The notes under the pieces: model-generated
What the model was told of the DNA's origin: nothing
Seen by the model: only the letters and a program-made list of their open reading frames with translations
Databases searched by the model: none
Shown: piece by piece, positions 1 through 10,129 of the stretch
Position numbering within the stretch: the first letter of the stretch is position 1
How the letters are laid out: every line of letters starts with the position of its first letter
Translations under genes and position numbers: made by a program
DNA from: Burkholderiales bacterium
GTDB taxonomy: Bacteria; Pseudomonadota; Gammaproteobacteria; Burkholderiales; Burkholderiaceae_E
Length of the DNA stretch: 34,409 nt
Assembly: GCA_947463885.1 (NCBI GenBank)
Contig: CANHUQ010000006.1
Coordinates: 1 to 34,409, forward strand
Reading direction: 5' to 3'

Positions 1-85
1 CCTTTGCAAGGCTGATGGTCTTCTTCCCTTGATCGACTCGCCCGGGCCGCTGCGGCGCGCCCTCAACATCCTCCAGGAGCTTTGC

Positions 86-1180
86 ATGTCCGAGATCCGT
101 CGTCGTCGCTTCCTCGCGGGAGCCGCCCTTGCAGGTGGCTCGATCGGTGCGCCTGCCGTCGTGCGCGCTCAAGCCCGCACGGTCTTCAACTGGAAGATGA
201 CCAGCGCCTACGTGAAGGGCTCGCCGTTCTATATGGACGGACCGGGCAGTGCGACCGATCTGGCACGACGCATTCGCGAGATGTCTGATGGTCGGCTGAA
301 CATCCAGGTATTCGGGGCCGGTGAGCTTGTTCCTGCGTTCGAGGGCTTCGATGCGGTGCGCGCCGGCACGGTCGAGATGAACCACGCCAATAGCTACTTC
401 TGGACCGGCAAGACCTTCGCCGCACAGTACTTCACCGCGGTGCCGTTCGGCATGAATTTTCAGGGCATGAATGGCTGGCTGTACGACGGCGGTGGCCAGC
501 AGCTGTGGAACGAGGTGTATGAACCGTTCGGGATGATCGCCATGCCGTGCGGCAACACCGGCGTGCAGATGACTGGCTGGTTCAAGAAGGAGATCAATTC
601 GGTTGCGGATCTCAAGGGACTGAAGATGCGCATCCCAGGGCTCGCCGGCCGTGTCTATGCCAATTTGGGTGTGGACGTGAAGGTGCTGCCGGGTGGCGAG
701 ATCTTTCCGGCGCTCGAGCGCGGTGTCATTGATGCGGCGGAGTTCGTCGGACCCTTCCAGGATCGGCGGCTGGGTCTGCAGAAGGCAGCCAGGTACTACT
801 ACACGACCGGCTGGCATGAGTCGGCCACCGTCTCGGAGTTGCTGATCAACAAGGCTGCCTGGCAGAAGCTGCCCAAAGACCTGCAGTCGATTGTCGAAAA
901 CGCTGCGGCAGCATGCAACGTGATCAGTGAGGGCTGGTGCCAGCGCAACAACTCCGAGGCCATGGAGGACCTGATCAGGAACCAGAAGGTCATTGCGCGA
1001 CCCTTGCCCGATTCAGTGGTCAAGGCGCTGCGCGACGAGACCGACAAGGTGCTCGCCGAAGCCGTTGCCAAGGACCCGCTGACGAAGAAGGTGCACGAGT
1101 CGTACTTTGCGTTCAAGGCAAAGTTTGACCGGTGGTCCGAGATCAGCGAGGAGCAGTATCACGTCAAGGTCCGCGGCTGA
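86..1180 (+). CDS. TRAP transporter substrate-binding protein (DctP family), Tat signal
   Basis: ORF 29..1180; likely start ATG at 86 giving MSEIRRRRFLAGAALAGG twin-arginine signal; followed by small and large TRAP permeases. Confidence 0.9.
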   Translation: MSEIRRRRFLAGAALAGGSIGAPAVVRAQARTVFNWKMTSAYVKGSPFYMDGPGSATDLARRIREMSDGRLNIQVFGAGELVPAFEGFDAVRAGTVEMNHANSYFWTGKTFAAQYFTAVPFGMNFQGMNGWLYDGGGQQLWNEVYEPFGMIAMPCGNTGVQMTGWFKKEINSVADLKGLKMRIPGLAGRVYANLGVDVKVLPGGEIFPALERGVIDAAEFVGPFQDRRLGLQKAARYYYTTGWHESATVSELLINKAAWQKLPKDLQSIVENAAAACNVISEGWCQRNNSEAMEDLIRNQKVIARPLPDSVVKALRDETDKVLAEAVAKDPLTKKVHESYFAFKAKFDRWSEISEEQYHVKVRG

Positions 1181-1193
1181 TCTGGAGCGCGCG

Positions 1194-1715
1194 ATGCAAA
1201 CAAGCCTGCGCCGCGCCGCTCGCGCGATCGAGCGGCTGATCGATGCAATGGGCCAGCTCACGCTGTGGCTGGCGCTGGCCATGATCGGGCTGGTGGCGGT
1301 CAATGTGCTGTTGCGCTACTCGATGAGTTTGGGCTCGGTGTGGGCACAGGAGCTTGAGTGGCACCTGCTGGCTGCAATGATCATGCTGGGTATCGGGCAC
1401 GCGCTGCAGCGAGGCGAGGATGTTCGCGTCGACCTGTTTTACGCGCGCTATGGTGCCCGCACACGGTGGTGGGTGGATCTTGCCTCGCTGTTGCTGTTGC
1501 TGGCGATGGCACTCCTCTTGTTCAAGCTGTCACTCGCCTACGTGGGCCAGTCATGGGCGGTGGCTGAGCGCTCGGCCGACCCCGGCGGCATTGCGTGGCG
1601 CTGGGCAGTGAAGTCCCTGATCCCCGTCGGATTCGGTTTGGTGGCGCTACACGCTGTGGCAGCTACGCTGCGACTGGTGCTGGGTGAGTCGTTGAAGGAG
1701 ACCGCCCGTGGGTGA
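1194..1715 (+). CDS. TRAP transporter small permease (DctQ family)
   Basis: Four-TM small protein between DctP-like and DctM-like genes; start ATG at 1194; overlaps next gene by 8 bp. Confidence 0.85.
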   Translation: MQTSLRRAARAIERLIDAMGQLTLWLALAMIGLVAVNVLLRYSMSLGSVWAQELEWHLLAAMIMLGIGHALQRGEDVRVDLFYARYGARTRWWVDLASLLLLLAMALLLFKLSLAYVGQSWAVAERSADPGGIAWRWAVKSLIPVGFGLVALHAVAATLRLVLGESLKETARG

Positions 1716-3033
1716 TCTGTCGACCTGGGCGATCCTGATGGTGGTGGCCTTCTTCGTGCTGCTGATGATCGGCATCCCGGTTGCAGCGTCGCTGGCCACC
1801 GTGGGCTTTGTGTTCGGGTACATCGGTTTCGGCGACTCGCTCTTCAATCTTCTGCCGGCGCGCGTCTACGGCGTGGTGGCGGGCTACCAGTGGATGTCGA
1901 TTCCGCTGTTCGTCTTTATGGGTGTGATGCTCGAGAAGTCGCGGCTTGCCGATGACCTGCTCGATGTGATGGGGCACCTTGCCGGAGGCGTGCGCGGCGG
2001 CATGGGCGTGGGCATCATCTTGTTCGGTGTGCTGATGGGTGCCACCACCGGCATCGTGGGCGCCACGGTCATCACGCTGGGTCTGTTGACGTTGCCTACG
2101 CTGATTCGGCGCGGTTACGACAAGAGCGTTGCCTGCGGGGCCATTTGCGCATCCGGAACACTGGGCCAGATTATTCCGCCAAGCCTGATCCTGATTCTGC
2201 TCGCCGACATCATGCAACTGTCGGTCGGTACGCTGTTTGCGGCGGCAGTCATCCCCGGATTGTTGCTCTCGGCGGTCTACATCATCTACCTGCTCGTGCT
2301 GGGCATGCTCAAGCCCGATCTGATGCCGCCGATTCCCCTGGAGGAGCGCAGCCGCGTCAGTCGCGCTGAATTGACGCGTCGCTTCTGGAAGGTGGTCGTG
2401 CCTCCGATCGCGCTGGTGGTGTCGGTGCTTGGATCGATCGTCGGGGGCATCGCTGCACCGACCGAGGCGGCATCGATGGGTGCAGTAGGCTCAGTGCTGA
2501 TCACTCTGATCTCAGGGCGCTTCAAACTCGATGTGCTCAAGCAGGTGGCACTCGAGACCAGCAAGATCACTGCAGTGATGATGTTCATCCTGATCGGCGC
2601 ACAAGTCTTTGCACTGGCGTTTCGCGGCCTGCACGGCGAGGATGTGATCACGCGGCTGTTTGAATGGTTACCGGGCGGCGTGAATGCCGACATCTGGTTC
2701 ATGATGGCGCTGATTTTCGTGCTCGGCTTTTTCATCGAGTGGATCGAGATCAGCTACATCGCCGTGCCGCTGTTTCTGCCCGTCCTGCTGGCACAGGGTG
2801 TGGATCCAGTCTGGATCGCTATTCTCGTGACCGTGAATCTGCAGTCCTCATTCCTGACGCCGCCGTTCGGCTGGGCGCTCTTTTACCTCAAGGGGGTCGC
2901 ACCGCCTGAGGTGACGATCAAGGACATCTACAAGGGCGTGGTGCCATTCATCCTGTTGCAAGGCGCCACACTTGTCCTGGTCTTCCTCTATCCGCAGTTG
3001 GCGCTGTGGCTACCTAAGGCGATTGGTTGGTGA
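1708..3033 (+). CDS. TRAP transporter large permease (DctM family)
   Basis: Hydrophobic 441 aa protein with TRAP-M motifs (GATTGIVGATVITLGLLTLP, GQIIPPSLILILLAD); GTG start overlapping upstream stop. Confidence 0.92.
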   Translation: MGDLSTWAILMVVAFFVLLMIGIPVAASLATVGFVFGYIGFGDSLFNLLPARVYGVVAGYQWMSIPLFVFMGVMLEKSRLADDLLDVMGHLAGGVRGGMGVGIILFGVLMGATTGIVGATVITLGLLTLPTLIRRGYDKSVACGAICASGTLGQIIPPSLILILLADIMQLSVGTLFAAAVIPGLLLSAVYIIYLLVLGMLKPDLMPPIPLEERSRVSRAELTRRFWKVVVPPIALVVSVLGSIVGGIAAPTEAASMGAVGSVLITLISGRFKLDVLKQVALETSKITAVMMFILIGAQVFALAFRGLHGEDVITRLFEWLPGGVNADIWFMMALIFVLGFFIEWIEISYIAVPLFLPVLLAQGVDPVWIAILVTVNLQSSFLTPPFGWALFYLKGVAPPEVTIKDIYKGVVPFILLQGATLVLVFLYPQLALWLPKAIGW

Positions 3034-3212
3034 GGGGCTGACTGCGAAAGCCGACTGCGACCCTCAGTCATTGCACCCGCAGCTATGCTTGTCATCGGCG
3101 GGCGCGCTTCAGACGTTTCTGAGTGTGCACCGGCGTGTCAGATCAGGGCACAGACCCGTTCGATCCTCGACGTGCACTCCACTCATTCTTCTCTCCTCGA
3201 TTCAGGACACCC

Positions 3213-3539
3213 ATGAACGCGACTCGCAGAACTTTTGTCATTCAATCCGTAGTGGGCGCCGGCGCCCTTGGCTGCGCAGGCCTGGCCCGTGCACAAGCTG
3301 CTGCCACAGCGCCCGCAATGGTCAACCCCACAGATGCGCAGGCTCAGGCACTGGGCTATGTGGCCGATGCCGCCAAAGTCGATAAGGCCAAGTACACCAA
3401 GTTCGCAGCCGGCCAGGTGTGTACCAACTGCGCGCTTTTCCAGGGCAAGGCAGCTGATGCGGCCGGTGGTTGCCCGCTGTTTGCAGGCAAACAAGTGGCT
3501 GGCAAGGGCTGGTGCTCGGCCTGGGCGAAGAAGGCCTGA
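3213..3539 (+). CDS. High-potential iron-sulfur protein (HiPIP), Tat-exported
   Basis: MNATRRTFVIQSVVGAGALGCAGLARAQA Tat signal; Cys pattern CTNC...GGCPLF...GWCSAW typical of HiPIP. Confidence 0.9.
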   Translation: MNATRRTFVIQSVVGAGALGCAGLARAQAAATAPAMVNPTDAQAQALGYVADAAKVDKAKYTKFAAGQVCTNCALFQGKAADAAGGCPLFAGKQVAGKGWCSAWAKKA

Positions 3540-3584
3540 TCCTGTTCGACGGTCTGGGCGCGCCGATCAGATAAGCTTCGCTGA

Positions 3585-3630
3585 GTGCTGCGCGCCCTGC
3601 GCAGCACAGCCCTGCGCATGCGGCGCAGGG
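3585..3630 (+). promoter_or_regulatory. Two adjacent GC-rich hairpins in the MFS gene leader
   Basis: GTGCTGCGC-GCCCT-GCGCAGCAC (3585-3607) and CCCTGCGC-ATGCG-GCGCAGGG (3610-3630), perfect stems, 28 bp upstream of the GTG start at 3658. Confidence 0.55.
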
Positions 3631-3657
3631 TTGCCCCATCAGTGAGGAGACTGCATC

Positions 3658-4953
3658 GTGCTCGCCCAACTCGCACGGCGGCTGCCGTTTTACTACGGCT
3701 GGGTGGTCGTAGCGGTGGTCTTTGTCACCATGGCGGTCGGAGTGAACGCGCGAACCGCGTTTTCACTGCTGTTTCCCCCGATTCTTGACGAGTTTGGCTG
3801 GGAACGCGCCACGACAGCCGGCGCCTTTTCCTTCGGCTTTCTGATCTCTGCCTTCCTGAGCCCCTTGCTGGGCCGGCTCATGGATGCACGCGGCCCTCGC
3901 CTGATCACGCTCATCGGCATTGTGACCGTGGCGGCCGGCATGTTGCTGGCTACGCTTGCCAGGGAGCCCTGGCATTTCTATGCCACGCTAGGCGTCCTGG
4001 TGGGCGCAGGCAGCGTGTGCCTTGGATATTCCTGTCAGGCCCTCTTTCTGCCCGCGTGGTTCGAGCGCCGTCGCGGTCTGGCGATGAGCATTGCGTTCTC
4101 GGGCGTGGGCGTGGGGTCGATCGTGATGTTGCCGCTCATGCAGCGGCTGATCGAAGGGTCGGGATGGCGCACCGCCTGTACGGTGCTTGGTCTGTTCGCA
4201 ATGTGCGCGCTGGTGCCGCTTGCGCTGCTCTTGCACAGGCGGCCCCAGGACATTGGCTTGCTGCCCGACGGCGACGAGGCTCCGGTACCCGGCGCAGCCA
4301 CCGCCGCCAAACGCAGTAACGTGATCGATCAGGCGTGGGCGGCCACGGATTGGACCTTGTCGCGCGCGATGCGCACAGCGCGCTTCTGGTGGTTGGCGCT
4401 GGGCTATTTTTGTGGCCTGTTCGTTTGGTACGCCGTGCAGGTGCATCAGACGAAATATCTGGTGGAAGTGGGTTTTGACCGCACCCAAGCCGCGCTTGCT
4501 CTGGGTGTGGTCAGTCTGGCTGGGGTACCCGGGCAGATTGCGTTGGGGCAATTATCGGATCGTATTGGGCGCGAGATCGTCTGGACGATCGGCGCCTTGG
4601 GCTTTGCGCTGTGCTACCTGTCGCTGCTGGGCCTGGAGCACCATGCCAGCCCGTGGCTGATGTGGTTCATGGTGGTGGTGCAGGGTGCGCTGGGCTATGG
4701 CATTACGTCGGTGTTCGGCGCTGTGCCGGCCGAAATTTTCGAAGGCAAGCATTACGGCAGCATCTTCGGCACGCTCATGTTTGCGGCCATCAGCGGTGGC
4801 GCAGTGGGTCCATTTGTGGCGGGTGCGGTGCATGACGCCACAGGCAGCTATGCCATCGCCTGGTGGATTTGCGTGGGCATGACGCTGTTGTCGATCGTGG
4901 CCATCTGGCAGGCGTCGCCGGGCAAGGTGAGGGCGGTGGCGGGTCGGATCTGA
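3658..4953 (+). CDS. MFS transporter (oxalate/formate antiporter-like)
   Basis: 12-TM MFS protein; RLMDARGPRLITLIG and QLSDRIGRE loops; SD-like GAGGAG upstream of GTG start. Confidence 0.88.
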   Translation: MLAQLARRLPFYYGWVVVAVVFVTMAVGVNARTAFSLLFPPILDEFGWERATTAGAFSFGFLISAFLSPLLGRLMDARGPRLITLIGIVTVAAGMLLATLAREPWHFYATLGVLVGAGSVCLGYSCQALFLPAWFERRRGLAMSIAFSGVGVGSIVMLPLMQRLIEGSGWRTACTVLGLFAMCALVPLALLLHRRPQDIGLLPDGDEAPVPGAATAAKRSNVIDQAWAATDWTLSRAMRTARFWWLALGYFCGLFVWYAVQVHQTKYLVEVGFDRTQAALALGVVSLAGVPGQIALGQLSDRIGREIVWTIGALGFALCYLSLLGLEHHASPWLMWFMVVVQGALGYGITSVFGAVPAEIFEGKHYGSIFGTLMFAAISGGAVGPFVAGAVHDATGSYAIAWWICVGMTLLSIVAIWQASPGKVRAVAGRI

Positions 4954-5018
4954 GCCACTCGGCAACGGTCTGGCGCCCGGCAGATGCGTGTTGTCAGCAA
5001 GACAGACGCTCGCTGCCC

Positions 5019-5918
5019 TCAGTCCCTCAGATGGTCACGCACGAAGCGGCGAAACAGCCGCATCACCGGGGCGGCTGTTCGGCCGGCCAGCGTGACATAG
5101 GCGAAGCGCGCAGTCGCTTTCACGCCGGGAGTGATCTGGAGTTCTTTCAGGCGCCCCGAGGCCAGACCTTCGCGCGCAGCGGCCGCGATGCCCAGAAACA
5201 CAGCGTCCGATTGCGTGACCGCATCGATCAGGCTGTTGATGTCCTCGCAACGCAAGCTGGCCATGGTGTCGGGATCGGCATGCGGCCCGAATTGCTCGAC
5301 CAGCAGGCGTGCCACTTCAGAGGACAGTGGCGTTGTGGCGACCGGATGTTTCAGGACGTCGGTGAGCGTGAGTTTTCTGCGCCGCGCCAGGGGGTGGTCG
5401 GCGCGGCAGATGAACCCGGTTCTCAGTTCGCCAAGTGATTCGATCTTCAGGTCGGGCGCTGGCGCAATCCGGCGGGCATCGACCACCAGGGCTTCGAGCT
5501 CGCGCGAGCGCAGTTGCACCAGCAGCAGTTCGGTTGAGCCCCGTGCAATGTTGACCCGCACCCCGGGATGTTGCGTGGCGATGTGGCACAGCAGTGGTGT
5601 CATGAGCAGAGCACCCGGACCGGACCCCAACCCCACGCTGATGGCGCCACCATCGCCTTGCTGAAAGCGCTGCGCACTCAGACGAATTTCTTGCGCACCC
5701 AGCACGATGGCGCGCGCGCGCTCCGCGACATCGTGCCCCAGCGCGGTGAGCTCATTGCGCTTGCCGATGCGATCGATGAGTCGCCCGCCCAGCGTCTGCT
5801 CCAGGGCCTGGATGCTGCGGCTGAGCGCAGATTGGGTCATGAAGGATCGCTCGGCTGCACGGCTGAAGGAGCCTGTTTCGGCAATGGCCAGAAGGTGTTC
5901 AAGGTGCCGGATGTTCAT
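5019..5918 (-). CDS. LysR-family transcriptional regulator
   Basis: N-terminal HTH MNIRHLEHLLAIAETGSFSRAAERSFMTQSALSRSIQALEQTLGGRL. Confidence 0.93.
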   Translation of the reverse strand: MNIRHLEHLLAIAETGSFSRAAERSFMTQSALSRSIQALEQTLGGRLIDRIGKRNELTALGHDVAERARAIVLGAQEIRLSAQRFQQGDGGAISVGLGSGPGALLMTPLLCHIATQHPGVRVNIARGSTELLLVQLRSRELEALVVDARRIAPAPDLKIESLGELRTGFICRADHPLARRRKLTLTDVLKHPVATTPLSSEVARLLVEQFGPHADPDTMASLRCEDINSLIDAVTQSDAVFLGIAAAAREGLASGRLKELQITPGVKATARFAYVTLAGRTAAPVMRLFRRFVRDHLRD

Positions 5919-5993
5919 GGAGGACTCACCTGCAAGGCTGAAACTGAGATCTGAAGTCCATGCCTGTTGCGCAGATCAATGCAGTCAAAAAAC

Positions 5994-6017
5994 GCATTAT
6001 ATTCAGGAGAATAATGC
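5994..6017. promoter_or_regulatory. Candidate LysR operator (inverted repeat GCATTAT-N10-ATAATGC)
   Basis: Perfect 7-bp inverted repeat in the divergent intergenic region between the LysR gene and a Bug gene. Confidence 0.5.
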
Positions 6018-6088
6018 ATTGGACACATGATTACAGCAGTCTTACGATCGGATGAACCAATCAGTCACCTGTCCAGAATGAGGTCCAG

Positions 6089-7087
6089 ATGAACCCGTTC
6101 AACCGCACCCTGCTGCGATCGCTCTCAGCCCTTGCGACCAGCCTGTTCCTGATGACCGGCGTGTCGGCCCAGACGTTCCCTGCCAAGCCGGTGTCGCTGG
6201 TCGTACCGTATCCGGCAGGCGGACTGTCCGACGTGATTGCACGCACCGTGAACACCTCGCTGGGCAAGCAGCTCGGGCAGCCGGTGATCGTGGAAAACGT
6301 GGGCGGCGGCAGCGGGTCGATCGGTGCCAACAAGCTGCTGGTGGCGCCCTCGGATGGCCATGTGGTGTTTCAGGGCTCGCCCAATGAGCTGATCCTGGCC
6401 CCGCTGGCGATCTCGGCCATCAAATTCAGAAGCGAAGATTTCCGTCTGGTGCAGATGATTGCCACCGCGCAGATCGCTTTTCTGGCCCGCCCGGGACTTC
6501 CGGTGAACTCGGTCGATGAATTCATCGACTATGCGCGCAAGTCGGCACGCGACGGCAAGCCACTCACCTACGCCAGTGTGGGGGTGGGCTCGTTCTATCA
6601 CCTGCTGGGCGAGCACCTGTCGCAGGTCAGCGGCATCCCGATGGTGCATGTGCCTTACAAAGGCGGTCAGCCTGCCGAGCAGGACTTGCTGGGCAATCAG
6701 GTCGATTTCTTCCTGGCGCCGTACGGCAAGCGCTATGACGAGTTTCACAAGCAGGGCAAGCTCAAGGTGCTGGCCATGCTCAATACCGAACGCCTGGAAA
6801 ACGTGAAGGCGTTCCCTGCGATCAGTGAATCCAAGATCCTGCGAGACTTCTCCTTCAACATCTGGACGGGTTACTTCGTGCGCAAGGACACCCCTGAGCC
6901 GGTCGTGCAGCGCCTGCACAAGGCGATCACCGACACCCTGGCCGACCCCGCTGTGCGCACGGGCCTAGATGCCAACAGCCTGCTGCTCGCCCAACCCTTG
7001 CCGCTCGATGCAGTCGGCAAGGCCTATACGGACGGCACGGCACAGTTCCGCGGAATCGCCAAGGCGATCAATCTGCAACCCCAGTGA
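6089..7087 (+). CDS. Bug-family tripartite tricarboxylate transporter substrate-binding protein
   Basis: Signal peptide then FPAKPVSLVVPYPAGGLSDVIART...GQPVIVENVGGGSGSIGANKL. Confidence 0.93.
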   Translation: MNPFNRTLLRSLSALATSLFLMTGVSAQTFPAKPVSLVVPYPAGGLSDVIARTVNTSLGKQLGQPVIVENVGGGSGSIGANKLLVAPSDGHVVFQGSPNELILAPLAISAIKFRSEDFRLVQMIATAQIAFLARPGLPVNSVDEFIDYARKSARDGKPLTYASVGVGSFYHLLGEHLSQVSGIPMVHVPYKGGQPAEQDLLGNQVDFFLAPYGKRYDEFHKQGKLKVLAMLNTERLENVKAFPAISESKILRDFSFNIWTGYFVRKDTPEPVVQRLHKAITDTLADPAVRTGLDANSLLLAQPLPLDAVGKAYTDGTAQFRGIAKAINLQPQ

Positions 7088-7106
7088 GGCATCTCAGGAG
7101 CCCATC

Positions 7107-8414
7107 ATGAAAGTCGTTGTCCTCGGTGCAGGTTTACTCGGTGTGACGTCGGCGTACTTTCTGCGCCAGCAGGGTCATGAAGTGGTCGTCGTCGATCGGC
7201 AGGCCTCGCCGGCCGCAGAAACCAGCTTTGCCAATGGCGGACAAATCTCGGTGAGCCATGCCGAGCCCTGGGCTAATCCGAGCGCGCCGCTCAAGGTGTT
7301 GCAATGGCTGGGCAAGGAAGATGCGCCACTGCTCTTTCGACTGCGTGCGGACATGCGGCAGTGGCTGTGGGGTCTGCAGTTTCTGCGTGAGTGCACGCCC
7401 GCGCGCACCCGTCACAACATCCGACAGATTGTGCAGCTGGGCACCTACAGCCGCGCCACGCTGCAGCAGCTGCGCCGCGATATCGGCATCCAGTATGACC
7501 AGCGCACGCAGGGCATCCTGCACTTCTATACCAATGCCGCGGAGTTTGAGGCTGCCCATGCACCGGCTGCTCAGATGCGCGAGCTTGGTTGTGAGCGCCA
7601 GGTGATCTCGGCTGACGAGGCGGTGCGCATCGAGCCGGCTTTGCGTCAGGTGCGCCATCAGCTTGCCGGGGCGACCTTTACGGCCGAGGACGAATCGGGG
7701 GATGCGAACCAGTTCGCACGCGAACTGGTGAAGCACTGCGAGGCCGATGGCGTGCACTTCCGCATGAGCCACACCATCACGGCGTTGCGCGAAGCCGGCG
7801 GATCCATCGACCATGTCGAAGTGACCGATGCCGAAGGGCGTTTTCAGCGCATTCGCGGCGACGCTTACGTCGTGGCCATGGGTTCGCTCAGCCCCTTGCT
7901 AGTCAAACCGCTGGGCATCCGATTGCCGATTTATCCGGCCAAAGGCTACTCAGTCACGATCCCCGTTGCCGATGCGGCGCTTGCGCATCAGGTGTCGTTG
8001 ACCGATGACGAATACAAACTGGTGTTTTCACGTCTGGGCGACCGACTGCGCATCGCTGGCACCGCCGAGCTCAATGGTTACGACCGTGACTTGAATCGTG
8101 TGCGCTGCGAGGCGATCGTGCGCCGCGTGGACGCCTTGTTCCCGGGTGCAGGCGACTCAAGCCAGGCGCAGTTCTGGACCGGGTTGCGCCCGGCCACCCC
8201 CAGCAATGTGCCGATCATTGGTCGCTCACGCCTGCCCAATTTGTATCTGAATACCGGGCATGGCACGCTGGGCTGGACCCATGCATGCGGATCGGGCAAG
8301 AGCATCGCCCGGATCGTGGGTGGCCACGCGCCGGAAGTGGACTTCGCTTTTGTGGGATTGTCTTCACGGCCCACGACTGTGGTGGGCTTGCAGCCCTCAG
8401 TGCGCGTGAGTTAA
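7107..8414 (+). CDS. D-amino acid dehydrogenase-like FAD oxidoreductase (DadA family)
   Basis: MKVVVLGAGLLGVTSAYFLRQQGHEVVVVDRQ FAD motif; ETSFANGGQISVSHAEPWANPSAP; C-terminal LYLNTGHGTLGWTHACGSGKSIA. Confidence 0.9.
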   Translation: MKVVVLGAGLLGVTSAYFLRQQGHEVVVVDRQASPAAETSFANGGQISVSHAEPWANPSAPLKVLQWLGKEDAPLLFRLRADMRQWLWGLQFLRECTPARTRHNIRQIVQLGTYSRATLQQLRRDIGIQYDQRTQGILHFYTNAAEFEAAHAPAAQMRELGCERQVISADEAVRIEPALRQVRHQLAGATFTAEDESGDANQFARELVKHCEADGVHFRMSHTITALREAGGSIDHVEVTDAEGRFQRIRGDAYVVAMGSLSPLLVKPLGIRLPIYPAKGYSVTIPVADAALAHQVSLTDDEYKLVFSRLGDRLRIAGTAELNGYDRDLNRVRCEAIVRRVDALFPGAGDSSQAQFWTGLRPATPSNVPIIGRSRLPNLYLNTGHGTLGWTHACGSGKSIARIVGGHAPEVDFAFVGLSSRPTTVVGLQPSVRVS

Positions 8415-8464
8415 GTCGCACAGCCGCCGCTGACGAGCGTCGGCTAAGCATCGACTCAGTGGTG

Positions 8465-8490
8465 TCGAATCAGGGCTGAATCAGATTCGA
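8465..8490. terminator. Possible stem-loop between convergent genes
   Basis: TCGAATC-N12-GATTCGA inverted repeat; no clear T-tract. Confidence 0.25.
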
Positions 8491-8511
8491 ACCCTGGGTC
8501 GATCCGGTGTC

Positions 8512-9531
<1,020 letters not shown>

Positions 9532-9646
9532 GGCGGTCAGTTCTGCGTGAGATATCCGCAAACCTTACCACCGTGGCCGCCGCGGCGCAGGGATCGGCAC
9601 ACGCGAGTGAAAAGTGCCCCCCCGTGCGCCAGTCGTTTCAAGCGGT

Positions 9647-10060
9647 TCAGGTTCGGCCACTGGCCGCATCGAATCCCACGCGCTCAAAGCGAAATGCCGT
9701 GCCATAGCGCTCGAACTCGTGGCTCGTGATGCCGTGACGCAGCGACCCGTCGAAGCGCTCGGGCGGCTCGACCACCACCACCCGCAGCACGACGATATCG
9801 CCCGCCTTGACCAGTCCGGCGTGCACTGCGGCCGAGGCGACGCTCGAGTCTCCGGTGTAAATGTCGGTGCCCCAAACCGGCCCGTCCGGATCGCCGGTGA
9901 CGCGAAAATAATAGGTCTGCCCGATCTGCCCGCAGTGTTCGACCATGGTGCGCGGCGGGTCGTGGGCCAGCAGCCCCTGCTCAAGCAGCCGCTCAAGCTG
10001 CTGTGGGCCAAGGCGACCGCGCCGGTCAAAATAAGCTGCCAGTTCCTGGATCACTTTCAT
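9647..10060 (-). CDS. LCCL domain-like protein
   Basis: VWGTDIYTGDSSVASAAVHAGLVKAGDIVVLRVVVVEPPERFDGSLRHGITSHEFERYGTAFRFE matches the LCCL core (W/VYT.DSS...AAVHAG...GS..NGI.S); SD-like AGGAG upstream. Confidence 0.75.
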   Translation of the reverse strand: MKVIQELAAYFDRRGRLGPQQLERLLEQGLLAHDPPRTMVEHCGQIGQTYYFRVTGDPDGPVWGTDIYTGDSSVASAAVHAGLVKAGDIVVLRVVVVEPPERFDGSLRHGITSHEFERYGTAFRFERVGFDAASGRT

Positions 10061-10077
10061 GTTGGGGCGCTCCTGGG

Positions 10078-10129
10078 CTCAGTGGGGGAAATCAGTGAGG
10101 TGAATCAGTGGGGTGGATCAGGTGCGTGG
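10078..10129. repeat. 13-bp degenerate tandem repeat spanning the VWA gene stop
   Basis: ctcagtgggggaa / atcagtgaggtga / atcagtggggtgg / atcaggtgcgtgg. Confidence 0.7.

Noticed and set aside
6125-6919. 264-aa minus-strand ORF
   Set aside because: Antisense shadow of the Bug substrate-binding protein.
8470-8500. tRNA T-arm-like GGTTCGAATC on the minus strand (possible tRNA or att site)
   Set aside because: The flanking T-stem does not pair and no acceptor or anticodon stems are present; better explained as part of an intergenic inverted repeat.
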